Positions 24,590 to 32,983 of a DNA stretch of 64,000 nucleotides are shown one piece after another; the first letter of the stretch is position 1; the number at the start of each line of letters is the position of its first letter. The notes under the pieces were generated by a model, which had not been told where the DNA came from, did not search any database, and saw only the letters and a list, made by a program, of their open reading frames with translations. The translations under genes were made by a program, and so were the position numbers. Source of the DNA: Competibacter_A sp003527885. GTDB taxonomy: Bacteria; Pseudomonadota; Gammaproteobacteria; Competibacterales; Competibacteraceae. The stretch is from NCBI GenBank assembly GCA_035442025.1, contig DAORPQ010000001.1:1-64000 (forward strand), read 5' to 3'.

Positions 24590-24790
24590 ATGCAACTCGA
24601 ATTTTTGGCCCAGAACGTCAAGTGCAACGGTTGCGCCAGCGCCATTCGCGCCGGGCTTGGCAAACATCCGCAGGTTCGAGAGGTTCAGGTAGACGTGCCG
24701 ACCGGCCGAGTGACGGTGCACGCTGACAGCGATATCCGCACCGACTTGGGCGCGACGCTAAAAGAGCTGGGTTATCCCGAAAAAGCGTGA
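24590..24790 (+). CDS. Heavy-metal-associated (HMA) domain protein
   Basis: 66 residues from the ATG at 24590. It has the ferredoxin-like HMA fold: QNVKCNGCASAIRAGL carries the CxxC metal pair (C-N-G-C), followed by VREVQVDVPTGRVTVHAD. This is the size of a free-standing copper or zinc chaperone such as CopZ; the usual GMxCxxC Met is replaced (NVKCNGC), so metal choice is unclear. It is divergent from glnA. No copper ATPase is nearby. Confidence 0.85.
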   Translation: MQLEFLAQNVKCNGCASAIRAGLGKHPQVREVQVDVPTGRVTVHADSDIRTDLGATLKELGYPEKA

Positions 24791-24872
24791 ACAAGGAATC
24801 GGAACGGGTGTCTTCACCAACAAAATGCCGGAGTGACCGAACGACACCGCGCCCCTTGGCAGCGGGCGGGCC

Positions 24873-24897
24873 GGAGGCGAGATCTCGCCCCGCCTCC
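24873..24897 (-). terminator. Possible terminator hairpin after ompW
   Basis: GGAGGCG (24873-24879) pairs with CGCCTCC (24891-24897) and contains an inner GGCGAGATCTCGCC palindrome. It lies 15 bases beyond the ompW stop, between convergent genes. There is no uridine tract, so it is a weak or bidirectional hairpin rather than a classical terminator. Confidence 0.4.
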
Positions 24898-24911
24898 GCT
24901 GGCACGATGAT

Positions 24912-25538
24912 TTAGAAGCGCATTCCCACATTCAGGCCGACCACCCACGGGTCGATTTCCACGGTGCCGATGCTGGCGCCATCCACCTTGGCCTTGGTGT
25001 CGATATCCATATAGCTGACCTCGGCATTCACGAACCAGTTGGGCGCCACGTCGATATCGATACCGACCTGTCCCGCAAGACCGATAGAATCCTTCAATTT
25101 CAGCTTTTTGCCGGCCAAAGCACCCTTGGTGCCTTCGTCGAAGAACATGGTGTAATTCAAGCCCAGGCCCACATAAGGACGGAAATTGCTTTGTGGCATG
25201 AAGTGGTACTGCGCGAACAGGGTCGGCGGCAGGTGCTTGGTGTCGGCGACATCGCCCGCCCCGGAAAGCTTGACATCATGGCTGAACGGTAACGCCAGAA
25301 TCAGTTCGAGGCCCAGATTCGGGGTCGCCATATAGGTGAAATTGAAACCGAGGCTGTAGCCGTCATCCACGTTGAGATCGGCGCCCGGCCCGAGGTTGAG
25401 ATTATCGGATTTCGGGAAGACCCCCCAAAGCCCCACCCGGCCCAACCAATCCCCCGCCTCGTAGGCCTGAGCGGTTCCCGCCAGCAGACCCCCAGCCAAT
25501 GCCGCCGCCAACATGCCCTTCAACATTTTCGAAGACAT
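24912..25538 (-). CDS. ompW: OmpW-family outer-membrane protein
   Basis: 208 residues from the ATG at 25538 with GGAG six bases upstream. A signal peptide ending AGTAQA is followed by YEAGDWLGRVGLWGVFPKSDN, typical of OmpW, and the chain ends in VVGLNVGMRF with the terminal phenylalanine of outer-membrane barrels. OmpW proteins are eight-stranded barrels with a hydrophobic channel that help small hydrophobic molecules cross. A monocistronic gene with its own AT-rich promoter region. Confidence 0.92.
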   Translation of the reverse strand: MSSKMLKGMLAAALAGGLLAGTAQAYEAGDWLGRVGLWGVFPKSDNLNLGPGADLNVDDGYSLGFNFTYMATPNLGLELILALPFSHDVKLSGAGDVADTKHLPPTLFAQYHFMPQSNFRPYVGLGLNYTMFFDEGTKGALAGKKLKLKDSIGLAGQVGIDIDVAPNWFVNAEVSYMDIDTKAKVDGASIGTVEIDPWVVGLNVGMRF

Positions 25539-25606
25539 CACAAGCTCCTTAATACCCAGTTATTGATTTATCGCCCAACAAAATCCGACCAAAAAAACAC
25601 AAAACT

Positions 25607-25635
25607 ATTGTGTATTTTCGCAACAATTTAGTCAA
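25607..25635 (-). promoter_or_regulatory. Probable sigma-70 promoter of ompW
   Basis: On the minus strand TTGACT (25635-25630) and CACAAT (25612-25607) are separated by 17 bases in a strongly AT-rich stretch, about 70 bases before the ompW start. The -35 matches five of six consensus bases, the -10 four of six. Confidence 0.5.
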
Positions 25636-25670
25636 AATACAATAAAGTGTATCAAAAATTCAAATTATTC

Positions 25671-27524
25671 TCATTCGGTCAAGGGCGGCAGTATCTGAAC
25701 TACTTCTTCAAATGTCGTCAGGCCGGCGGCAATTTGGAGAGCGGCGCTGACTCGCAACGGCCGCATTCCTTGTTCGAACGCACCGCGCCGCAGGGTCTCC
25801 TCATCCATGTCCGGCCGGAACAGACGGCGCAGCCCCGGCGTCACCGCCAGCAACTCGTACAAACCGACGCGCCCCAGATAGCCGGTATTGCGGCATTCGG
25901 GGCAACCCTTCGGCGCTCTGATGGCCGCCGGCTTGGGCAAGGGCCAAGGCCGGACCAGCGCGCCCCACAATACCTCGTCGATCTGGTCGGCTGCCTTGCA
26001 ATGGGGACACAGGGTGCGCACCAGACGTTGCGCCATCACCCCGATCAGTACGTTTTGAACCAGATAATACGGCACGCCGAGATCGAGCAGGCGGGTGACG
26101 GCCGAGGCGGCGTCGTTGGTGTGCAAGGTCGACAGCACCAAGTGCCCGGTCAGCGCTGCCTGCACCGCCATCTGGGCGGTTTCCAGATCGCGGATCTCCC
26201 CGACCATGATGATGTCGGGGTCCTGTCGCAACAGGGTGCGGATGCCGTGGGCGAAGGTCAGGTCGATGGCCGGCTGTACCTGCATCTGGTTGAGTTCCGG
26301 CGCGATCATTTCGATGGGGTCTTCGACCGTGCAGACGTTCACCTCCGGCACGGCCAGCTGCTTGAGCGTGGTGTACAGGGTGGTGGTCTTGCCGGAACCG
26401 GTCGGCCCGGTCACCAGCACGATGCCGTGCGGTCGGGCGATCATCGCCCGCCAAGCGGCTTCCTCGGCCGGCGCGAAGCCGAGCTGGCCGAAGGTCTTGG
26501 TGACCGTATCGGGGTCGAAGATGCGCAGCACGCATTTTTCGCCGAAGGCGGTCGGCATGGTGGACAGGCGCAGCTCGACCTCGCGGCCGGCCGGAGTGCG
26601 GGTCTTGATGCGGCCATCCTGCGGCCGGCGCTTTTCGGCGACATCCATCCGACCCAGAATTTTGATGCGGCTGGTGACCGCGCCCATCACTGAGGGCGGC
26701 AGCCGGTAAATCGCGTTCAATACGCCGTCGATCCGAAACCGGATCTGGCCCTGCTCGCGGCGCGGTTCCAGGTGGATGTCGCTGGCTCGCTGGGAAAAAG
26801 CGTATTGCAACAGCCAGTCCACGATCTGCACGATCGGCCGCTCGTCGGCGCTCAATTCGCCGCGCCGGCCCAGTTCCAGCAACTGCTCGAAGTTGAGAAT
26901 GCCGGACGCCGGTTCCGCCGTGCCTTTCAGCGCGCCGCGCACCGAGCGCGATACGCCGTAAAACTCCATTTGATAGCGGTTGACATCCAGCGGGTTGGCG
27001 ATGACCCGTTCGATAGTGCGGCGCAGGGTTTGCCCCAGCACGTTTTGCCAGTCGGTCAACCAGGGCTCGGTGGTGGCGAACACCACCCTGGCATCGTCCA
27101 CCGCGACCGGCAAAATCTGGTAGCGCGCGGCATAGTCGAAGGAAATGAACGGTAACAGCCGCTCCACCGCCGCGATGTCGAGCTTGAGCGGGTCGATGCG
27201 CAGGTAGGGCAAGCCGACCTTGCCGGCCAGCCATTCGCTCAGCACCTCCAGGCTCAAAATCTGGTGCGGCGGCTGGAGGTGGTGCAATTTTTTGTTGGCG
27301 ATCACCACCAGCGGATGGAGTTCGCCGCGTTCCGTTTTTGAGCCTGCCAGCGCCAGATCGGCGTCTCCTCTGGCCACCCAGCCATCGGCGACCAAATCAT
27401 CCAGCACTTCCTTAAGGGTCAGGCGATGTTCGGGCACGCGCGGTTTCGAGGGCAAACTGGGACGGGAATCGGCGCTTTTCGGAAACGGGCGCACGGTCGA
27501 AGCGAGAGGATTTTGGGCATTCAC
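25671..27524 (-). CDS. GspE/PilB-type secretion ATPase
   Basis: 617 residues from a GTG at 27524 (no good ribosome site; a TTG one codon earlier is possible). The N-terminal MshEN-like domain is followed by the ATPase core with Walker A GPTGSGKTTTLYTTL, the Asp box VEDPIEMIAPELNQMQV, Walker B MVGEIRDLETAQMA and the His box LVLSTLHTNDA. The zinc-binding insertion has CPHCKAAD and CPECRNTGYLGR. It powers assembly of a type IV pilus or type II secretion pseudopilus. No pilC, pilD, pilM or gsp gene is adjacent, so which machine it serves is open. Confidence 0.88.
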   Translation of the reverse strand: MNAQNPLASTVRPFPKSADSRPSLPSKPRVPEHRLTLKEVLDDLVADGWVARGDADLALAGSKTERGELHPLVVIANKKLHHLQPPHQILSLEVLSEWLAGKVGLPYLRIDPLKLDIAAVERLLPFISFDYAARYQILPVAVDDARVVFATTEPWLTDWQNVLGQTLRRTIERVIANPLDVNRYQMEFYGVSRSVRGALKGTAEPASGILNFEQLLELGRRGELSADERPIVQIVDWLLQYAFSQRASDIHLEPRREQGQIRFRIDGVLNAIYRLPPSVMGAVTSRIKILGRMDVAEKRRPQDGRIKTRTPAGREVELRLSTMPTAFGEKCVLRIFDPDTVTKTFGQLGFAPAEEAAWRAMIARPHGIVLVTGPTGSGKTTTLYTTLKQLAVPEVNVCTVEDPIEMIAPELNQMQVQPAIDLTFAHGIRTLLRQDPDIIMVGEIRDLETAQMAVQAALTGHLVLSTLHTNDAASAVTRLLDLGVPYYLVQNVLIGVMAQRLVRTLCPHCKAADQIDEVLWGALVRPWPLPKPAAIRAPKGCPECRNTGYLGRVGLYELLAVTPGLRRLFRPDMDEETLRRGAFEQGMRPLRVSAALQIAAGLTTFEEVVQILPPLTE

Positions 27525-27620
27525 CAAAGTTATTTCTTAAATTTAATCGGATATCGGCTGATAAAAGAGACTATTAAACCTAAAAATTCTATTATTAGGG
27601 TACATTTGACTACACTTATT

Positions 27621-27637
27621 TTCTAATATTATTAGAA
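27621..27637. repeat. AT-rich palindrome between cupin and secretion ATPase genes
   Basis: TTCTAAT (27621-27627) and ATTAGAA (27631-27637) form a perfect seven-base dyad around ATT. It lies 20 bases after the cupin gene stop and about 100 bases before the ATPase start, in an AT-rich 130-base gap. It could be an operator or part of a transcript end; no function can be assigned. Confidence 0.4.
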
Positions 27638-27656
27638 TAATTGCATCAAATAAACT

Positions 27657-27986
27657 TCAATCAACAATGAACAATTTGGCTCCGATTTTGGTGCTGGAAC
27701 GGTGCGCTTCCGCGCCATCCGCCACTTGATAGCCGGTTCCTGGGGTGAGCGTGTAAGTGCGTCCGTCTTGTAGCTCCGTCTCAAGCTCTCCCTCCAGACA
27801 CAGCAAAATGTGTCCTTTGGAACACCAATGGTCCGCGAGGTAGCCGGGAGTATATTCGACCATCCGAACGCGAACATCCCCGAAATGCAGGGTTCGCCAA
27901 TACGCAAATCCCGTTTGACCCCTGTGGGTCGTAGGCTCGATCAATGACCAATCCGCGGTGACGAAAGGAACATTTTTTATCTGCAT
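27657..27986 (-). CDS. DHCW-type cupin-fold protein
   Basis: 109 residues from the ATG at 27986 with AGGAAAG upstream; a longer frame to 28046 overlaps uvrD. The core VRMVEYTPGYLADHWCSKGHILLCLEGELETEL and GYQVADGAEAHRS matches a small cupin group in which the DHWC segment sits at the usual metal-binding position. Cupins of this type have no known substrate. It follows uvrD by 57 bases and may share its transcript. Confidence 0.8.
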   Translation of the reverse strand: MQIKNVPFVTADWSLIEPTTHRGQTGFAYWRTLHFGDVRVRMVEYTPGYLADHWCSKGHILLCLEGELETELQDGRTYTLTPGTGYQVADGAEAHRSSTKIGAKLFIVD

Positions 27987-28042
27987 AAAGCTTTCCTTTT
28001 CAGTTCCCCGAGCGACATCTTGCAGCGCCGCAAACCGATTCC

Positions 28043-30232
28043 TCACAACACTTCAAGCTTGGCGTAAGCCAGCACCAGCCACTTGGAACCACCCGCCCCG
28101 GGAAAATCCACCCGCGCCCGCGCGTGATAGCCCGCGCCCTCGACCTCCAGCACCACCCCGTCGCCGAATTGCGGATGGCGCACCCGCTGCCGGGCTTGTA
28201 AGCCAGCGGTCGCGTTACCTTTCGCGGGAGCGGCTTGCACCGGCGCGGTACCGGACGCCCGCCGCTTCGCGCGGGCGCGCACATCATGAATCAATTCGGC
28301 GGGAATCTCGGCGACGAAGCGCGACGGTGAAGGGTAATTCTCCTGGCCATACCAGGTGCGCTGCTCGGCGTAACTCAGATACAACTGCTGGCGGGCGCGG
28401 GTGACGCCGACGTAGGCCAAGCGCCGCTCCTCCTCCAGTTGCCGTTGCTCCGCCACCGAACGGCCGTGCGGAAACAACCCTTCTTCCAGCCCGACCAAGA
28501 ACACCACCGGAAATTCCAAGCCCTTGGCCATATGCAGGGTCATCAGTTGCACGCAATCGTCGCTGGCCGAGCCTTGGCCTTGGCCCGATTCCAGCGCGGC
28601 GTGGGCGAGAAAGGCATTGAGCCAGTCGGGTTCGGTCGGATCGGCCCCGACCGTGACCGGATCGGTGTGGGTGATGAAATCGGCGCTGGCGTTGATCAGT
28701 TCCTCCAGGTTTTCCACCCGCATCTCGCCCTTGTCGGCCTTGGCCTGCTCGTACATCGCCAGCAAGCCGCTGCCGGTGACGGCGCGCTCGACCCGTCCCG
28801 GCAACGGTTGACCGTGGCTGTCGGCGTCCAGGGTTTCGATCAGGCTCAGGAAGCCGCGCACGGCGTTGGCGGCCCGGCCGCTCAGGCCGCCTTCCGCCAG
28901 CAGTTGCAAGGCCGCCTGCCAAAGCGAGAGGCGCCGGCCGCGCGCGGTTTCCCGCAACTGGTCGAAGGTCCGTTCGCCGATGCCGCGCGGCGGGGTGTTC
29001 GCCACCCGCTCGAACGAGGGGTCGTCGTCGCGGTTGGCGAGCAGCCGCAGATAGGCCAGCGCGTCCTTGATTTCGGCCCGTTCGAAGAAACGCAGTCCGC
29101 CGTAAATCCGATACGGCACCGCCATCCCGATCAGCGTTTCCTCGAACAGCCGCGATTGTGCGTTGGAGCGGTACAGGATCGCCGCGTCGCGCCGCTGTCC
29201 GCCCCGCTCCACCCACTGGCGGATGCGCTCGACCACGAAGCGCGCTTCGTCCACTTCGTTGAAGGCGCTGTAAACCTGGATCGGCTCGCCGTCGCCGTCG
29301 GCGGTCCACAGGTTTTTGCCTAACCGTCCGCTGTTATTGGCGATCAGCGCGTTGGCGGCCTTGAGAATGTTGTGGGTAGACCGATAGTTCTGCTCCAACC
29401 GGACGGTCCGGGTGCCGGGAAAGTCGTCGGCGAAGCGCTGGATGTTCTCGACCTTCGAGCCGCGCCAACCGTAAACGCATTGGTCGTCGTCGCCGACGAT
29501 GAACACATCGCCCCGACCGCCGCCCAGCAAGCGCACCCAGTTATATTGAATGGTGTTGGTGTCTTGAAACTCATCGACCAGGACGTGTTGGAACCGCTCG
29601 CGATAATGGGCCAGCAACCCGGCTTCATCGCGCCAGAGCTCGTAGACTCGCAGCAGTAATTCCCCGAAATCCACCAAGCCGCCGCGCTCGCATTCCTGCT
29701 GGTAGAGGCTGTAGATGCGCCGGTACTGGCGTTTGACCGGATCGTCGGTCCCGTCGAGATCGGCGGGGCGCTGGCCTTCGTCCTTGCAGCGGTTGATGAA
29801 GCCGGCGACTTGTGGCGGCGGCCATTTCTTCTCGTCCAGATTCAAGGCGCGCAACACCCGTTTCAACAGGCGGGCTTGGTCGTCGCTGTCCAGAATCTGG
29901 AAGGCGCGCGGCAGCCGGGCTTCCTGCCAGTGCTGGCGCAGTAGCCGGTGAGCGATGCCGTGAAAGGTGCCGATCCACAGGCCGCCGATGGGATGATCCA
30001 GCATCGACTCGACCCGCCCGCGCATCTCGGCGGCGGCCTTGTTGGTGAAAGTCACCGCCAGAACCGACCAGGGCGAGGCCTTTTCCACCGCCAGCAGCCA
30101 AGCGATGCGCCGGGTCAACACGCGGGTTTTGCCGCTGCCCGCGCCGGCCAGTACCCGCAAATAGCCTTTCGGCGCGGTCACCGCCGCCCGCTGGGGTTCG
30201 TTGAGATTGTCGAGAATCCAGGAAACGTCCAT
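28043..30232 (-). CDS. uvrD: DNA helicase II (UvrD)
   Basis: 729 residues from the ATG at 30232 (MDVSWILDNLNEPQRAAV, the usual UvrD beginning). Superfamily 1 motifs are in order: LAGAGSGKTRVL (I), VDEFQDTN (II), GDDDQCVYGWRGS (III), LEQNYRS (IV), QLMTLHMAKGLEFPVVFL (V) and VGVTRARQQLYL (VI). The C-terminus carries a Tudor-like domain (VRHPQFGDGVVLEVEG) that binds RNA polymerase or UvrB in E. coli. It unwinds DNA 3' to 5' in excision and mismatch repair. Confidence 0.95.
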   Translation of the reverse strand: MDVSWILDNLNEPQRAAVTAPKGYLRVLAGAGSGKTRVLTRRIAWLLAVEKASPWSVLAVTFTNKAAAEMRGRVESMLDHPIGGLWIGTFHGIAHRLLRQHWQEARLPRAFQILDSDDQARLLKRVLRALNLDEKKWPPPQVAGFINRCKDEGQRPADLDGTDDPVKRQYRRIYSLYQQECERGGLVDFGELLLRVYELWRDEAGLLAHYRERFQHVLVDEFQDTNTIQYNWVRLLGGGRGDVFIVGDDDQCVYGWRGSKVENIQRFADDFPGTRTVRLEQNYRSTHNILKAANALIANNSGRLGKNLWTADGDGEPIQVYSAFNEVDEARFVVERIRQWVERGGQRRDAAILYRSNAQSRLFEETLIGMAVPYRIYGGLRFFERAEIKDALAYLRLLANRDDDPSFERVANTPPRGIGERTFDQLRETARGRRLSLWQAALQLLAEGGLSGRAANAVRGFLSLIETLDADSHGQPLPGRVERAVTGSGLLAMYEQAKADKGEMRVENLEELINASADFITHTDPVTVGADPTEPDWLNAFLAHAALESGQGQGSASDDCVQLMTLHMAKGLEFPVVFLVGLEEGLFPHGRSVAEQRQLEEERRLAYVGVTRARQQLYLSYAEQRTWYGQENYPSPSRFVAEIPAELIHDVRARAKRRASGTAPVQAAPAKGNATAGLQARQRVRHPQFGDGVVLEVEGAGYHARARVDFPGAGGSKWLVLAYAKLEVL

Positions 30233-30350
30233 AGCGGGCGATTCTAGCAGAATCATTTCGAGCCGCTGGCGCTGGCGATACGCTTGCGGGATCGAAGCAA
30301 CCGGCGCGACCGAACTTCCCCGTCAGTCGTCGGCGTGCCGCGACCCGCCC

Positions 30351-31400
30351 TCACGAAAAGGCGACCGTCCGTTGCTCCTCGTGGCTTTGTCGGGCCAATT
30401 CGATGATGCGGATCGTGTTTTGCGCTTGTTCCGGTTTAACGGTCAACTCCGCTTGCCCGGTGATGGCCCGATAAATGTTTTCGTAGTAAAGTCGATAATC
30501 GCCGTTGAGCGTTTCGATCTTGCCCTGGAAATGCAAGCCGCCGATTTGCGTGTTCAGTCTTCCCCAATATTTCTCGGGCTCCGCGCCCCAATCCGCGCCT
30601 TGCGGGGCGAGCCCGCGCTTGAGGGCGTCTTCCTGGGGATCGACTCCGTACTTCACGAACGAGCCTTCGGTGCCGTGCAAGGCGAAACGCGGTCCCGGCT
30701 CGCGCACCAGCAAGCCGGATTTCAGGGTGACCTTGAGATGGTCGTAGTGCAGGATCAGCTCGAACTGATCGTCGGCCGCATCCGCCGCCCGCTGGCTCCT
30801 GATGTCGGCGGTCAGCCGTTGCGGCAAGCCAAACAACACCAGCGCCTGATCGATCAGATGCGCGCCGAGATCGAACAAAATCCCACCGCCCGGCCCGGCC
30901 TGTTCCCGCCAAGCTCGCTCCGCGCTGAAATAGTTTCTGAAGCGGTCGAAGTGGCTTTCATATTCCACCAAGCGGCCCAGCAACCCCTGCCGCACGATCT
31001 GGCTGACCGTCTGAAAGTCACCGTCCCAGCGCCGGTTTTGAAAAGCGCTGACGATTCGGTTTTGCTGTTTCGCCAGGTCGATCAGTCGCTGGGCCTGGTC
31101 CGAGGTGACGGTAAACGGTTTGTCCACCACCACATGCTTGCCCGCTCGCAAAACTTGTTGGGCCAGCTCGAAATGGGATGCGCTCGGCGTGGCGATCACG
31201 ACCAGTTCGATGCGGTCGTCCGCCAACAGGGTACCCGCGTCCTTGACGATCTCGACCCACGGATAGCGCTCGCGGGCGGTTTCGCCCCGGCGCTCGACCA
31301 CCTTGGTCAACCGCAAGTACGGAAGCGCCGTGATGAACGGTGCGTGAAAGACGCGCCCCGCCATGCCATAGCCGATTAATCCCACGCCGATAGCGCCCAT
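30351..31400 (-). CDS. Gfo/Idh/MocA-family oxidoreductase
   Basis: 349 residues. The Rossmann N-domain begins GVGLIGYGMAGRVFHAPFI and contains the conserved catalytic-lysine block HVVVDKPFTVTSDQAQ; a C-terminal alpha/beta domain includes GGGILFDLGAHLIDQAL with the conserved histidine. The length and motifs are those of NAD(P)-dependent sugar or inositol dehydrogenases of the YdgJ/YhhX type. Substrate unknown. It is divergent from the sugar-nucleotide operon, with 251 bases between them. Confidence 0.88.
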   Translation of the reverse strand: MGAIGVGLIGYGMAGRVFHAPFITALPYLRLTKVVERRGETARERYPWVEIVKDAGTLLADDRIELVVIATPSASHFELAQQVLRAGKHVVVDKPFTVTSDQAQRLIDLAKQQNRIVSAFQNRRWDGDFQTVSQIVRQGLLGRLVEYESHFDRFRNYFSAERAWREQAGPGGGILFDLGAHLIDQALVLFGLPQRLTADIRSQRAADAADDQFELILHYDHLKVTLKSGLLVREPGPRFALHGTEGSFVKYGVDPQEDALKRGLAPQGADWGAEPEKYWGRLNTQIGGLHFQGKIETLNGDYRLYYENIYRAITGQAELTVKPEQAQNTIRIIELARQSHEEQRTVAFS

Positions 31401-31651
31401 GAACTGACATCCCCAAAGGAGCGGGCTCTCACCCCTTCAAACCGATCCCCGAGAAAGCCCGCGTCTTGCAACTCAACACAAGCCCCTTGATGTCACTTGT
31501 ATAGCACACATGCAGGACAGACGCACTTGTTAACCGGGGGTGTGATAAATTAAGTTCAGCAATTAGCGATCCCCAGCGCCAGCCATGTTAGACACAGCCT
31601 CATTAGCTGCTATTAAACTCTTGAAATTCCCAATTTAAGTATAGTGACAAC
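31401..31651. promoter_or_regulatory. Divergent intergenic region before the sugar-nucleotide operon
   Basis: No gene is seen. The half nearest the UDP-glucose dehydrogenase gene is AT-rich and contains TATAGT at 31640-31645 and TTGAAA at 31620-31625, only 14 bases apart, too close for a normal sigma-70 promoter. The gene it precedes lacks a clear ribosome site. The stretch presumably holds promoters for both flanking genes, but I cannot fix them. Confidence 0.35.
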
Positions 31652-32983
31652 ATGAAAATTACGATTTTTGGTTCCGGCTACGTCGGATTGGTCACCGGCG
31701 CCTGCTTCGCCGATGTCGGCAACGACGTATTGTGCGTGGACGTGGACCCACACAAGGTGGAAATGCTCCAGCGCGGCGAAATTCCGATCCACGAACCCGG
31801 CCTCGATGACGTGGTTCAACGCAACGGCGAAAGCGGCCGCTTGCGGTTCACCACCGATACGGCCGAAGGGGTCGCCCACGGCCTGTTTCAGTTCATCGCC
31901 GTCGGCACCCCGCCCGACGAAGACGGCTCCGCCGACCTCCAGCACGTCCGCGCGGTCGCCCGCTCCATCGGCCAGCACTTGACCGGCTATCGAGTGGTGG
32001 TCAACAAATCCACCGTGCCGGTCGGCACCGCCGATGTGGTGCGCGACACCATCGCCGCCGCGCTGGCCGAACGCGGCCAGACCATCCCGTTCTCGGTGGT
32101 TTCCAACCCGGAATTTCTCAAGGAAGGGGCGGCCATCCAGGATTTCATGCGGCCTGACCGCATCATCGTCGGCTGCGACGATCACCGCGCCACCCTGCAA
32201 TTGCGCGCCCTGTACGCGCCGTTCAACCGCAACCGCGACCGGCTGATCGAGATGGACGTGCGTTCGGCGGAGCTGACCAAATACGCCGCCAACGCCATGC
32301 TGGCCACCAAGATCAGCTTCATGAACGAAATCGCCAATTTGGCCGAGCGGCTGGGCGCGGATGTCGAAAAGGTGCGGATCGGCATCGGCGCCGATCCGCG
32401 CATCGGTTATCACTTCATCTATCCGGGCGCGGGTTACGGCGGCAGTTGCTTTCCCAAGGATGTCAAGGCGCTCGAACACACCGCCCGCTCGATCGGCTAC
32501 GAGGCCGCCCTGCTCCAGGCCGTCGAAGCGGTCAACGAACAACAAAAGAATGTCTTGTTCACCAAAATCCAGCGCCATTTCAAGAACGGGCTGCGCGGGC
32601 GAAGCTTTGCGCTGTGGGGTCTGGCGTTCAAACCCGGCACCGACGACATGCGCGAAGCGCCCAGCCGCAACCTGCTCGACGCGCTCTGGCGAGAAGGTTG
32701 CACGGTGCGGGCCTACGACCCGGCCGCGATGAACGAAGCCCGCCGCCTCTACGGCGAGCGGCCCGACTTTCGGTTGTGCGCCAAACCGATGGAGGCTTTG
32801 AGCGGCGCGGACGCCCTGGTCATCGTCACCGAATGGAGCGTGTTCCGCAGCCCCGATTTCGACGCCATCCGCCAACAGCTCAAGCAACCGCTGATTTTCG
32901 ACGGCCGCAATCTCTACGATCCCGATTACTTGCGCGAAGCGGGCTTCGTTTATTACGCCATCGGTCGAGGTGAAACCGCATGA
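31652..32983 (+). CDS. ugd: UDP-glucose 6-dehydrogenase
   Basis: 443 residues. NAD-binding FGSGYVGLVTGACFADVG opens the chain; the catalytic cysteine is C266 in PGAGYGGSCFPKDV, and a C-terminal UDP-binding domain begins around SFALWGLAFKPGTDDMREAPS. It oxidises UDP-glucose to UDP-glucuronate, a precursor of acidic exopolysaccharide. Motifs fit the UDP-glucose enzyme better than GDP-mannose dehydrogenase, although the two are related and a GDP-mannose pathway follows immediately. It overlaps the next gene by four bases. Confidence 0.9.
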   Translation: MKITIFGSGYVGLVTGACFADVGNDVLCVDVDPHKVEMLQRGEIPIHEPGLDDVVQRNGESGRLRFTTDTAEGVAHGLFQFIAVGTPPDEDGSADLQHVRAVARSIGQHLTGYRVVVNKSTVPVGTADVVRDTIAAALAERGQTIPFSVVSNPEFLKEGAAIQDFMRPDRIIVGCDDHRATLQLRALYAPFNRNRDRLIEMDVRSAELTKYAANAMLATKISFMNEIANLAERLGADVEKVRIGIGADPRIGYHFIYPGAGYGGSCFPKDVKALEHTARSIGYEAALLQAVEAVNEQQKNVLFTKIQRHFKNGLRGRSFALWGLAFKPGTDDMREAPSRNLLDALWREGCTVRAYDPAAMNEARRLYGERPDFRLCAKPMEALSGADALVIVTEWSVFRSPDFDAIRQQLKQPLIFDGRNLYDPDYLREAGFVYYAIGRGETA

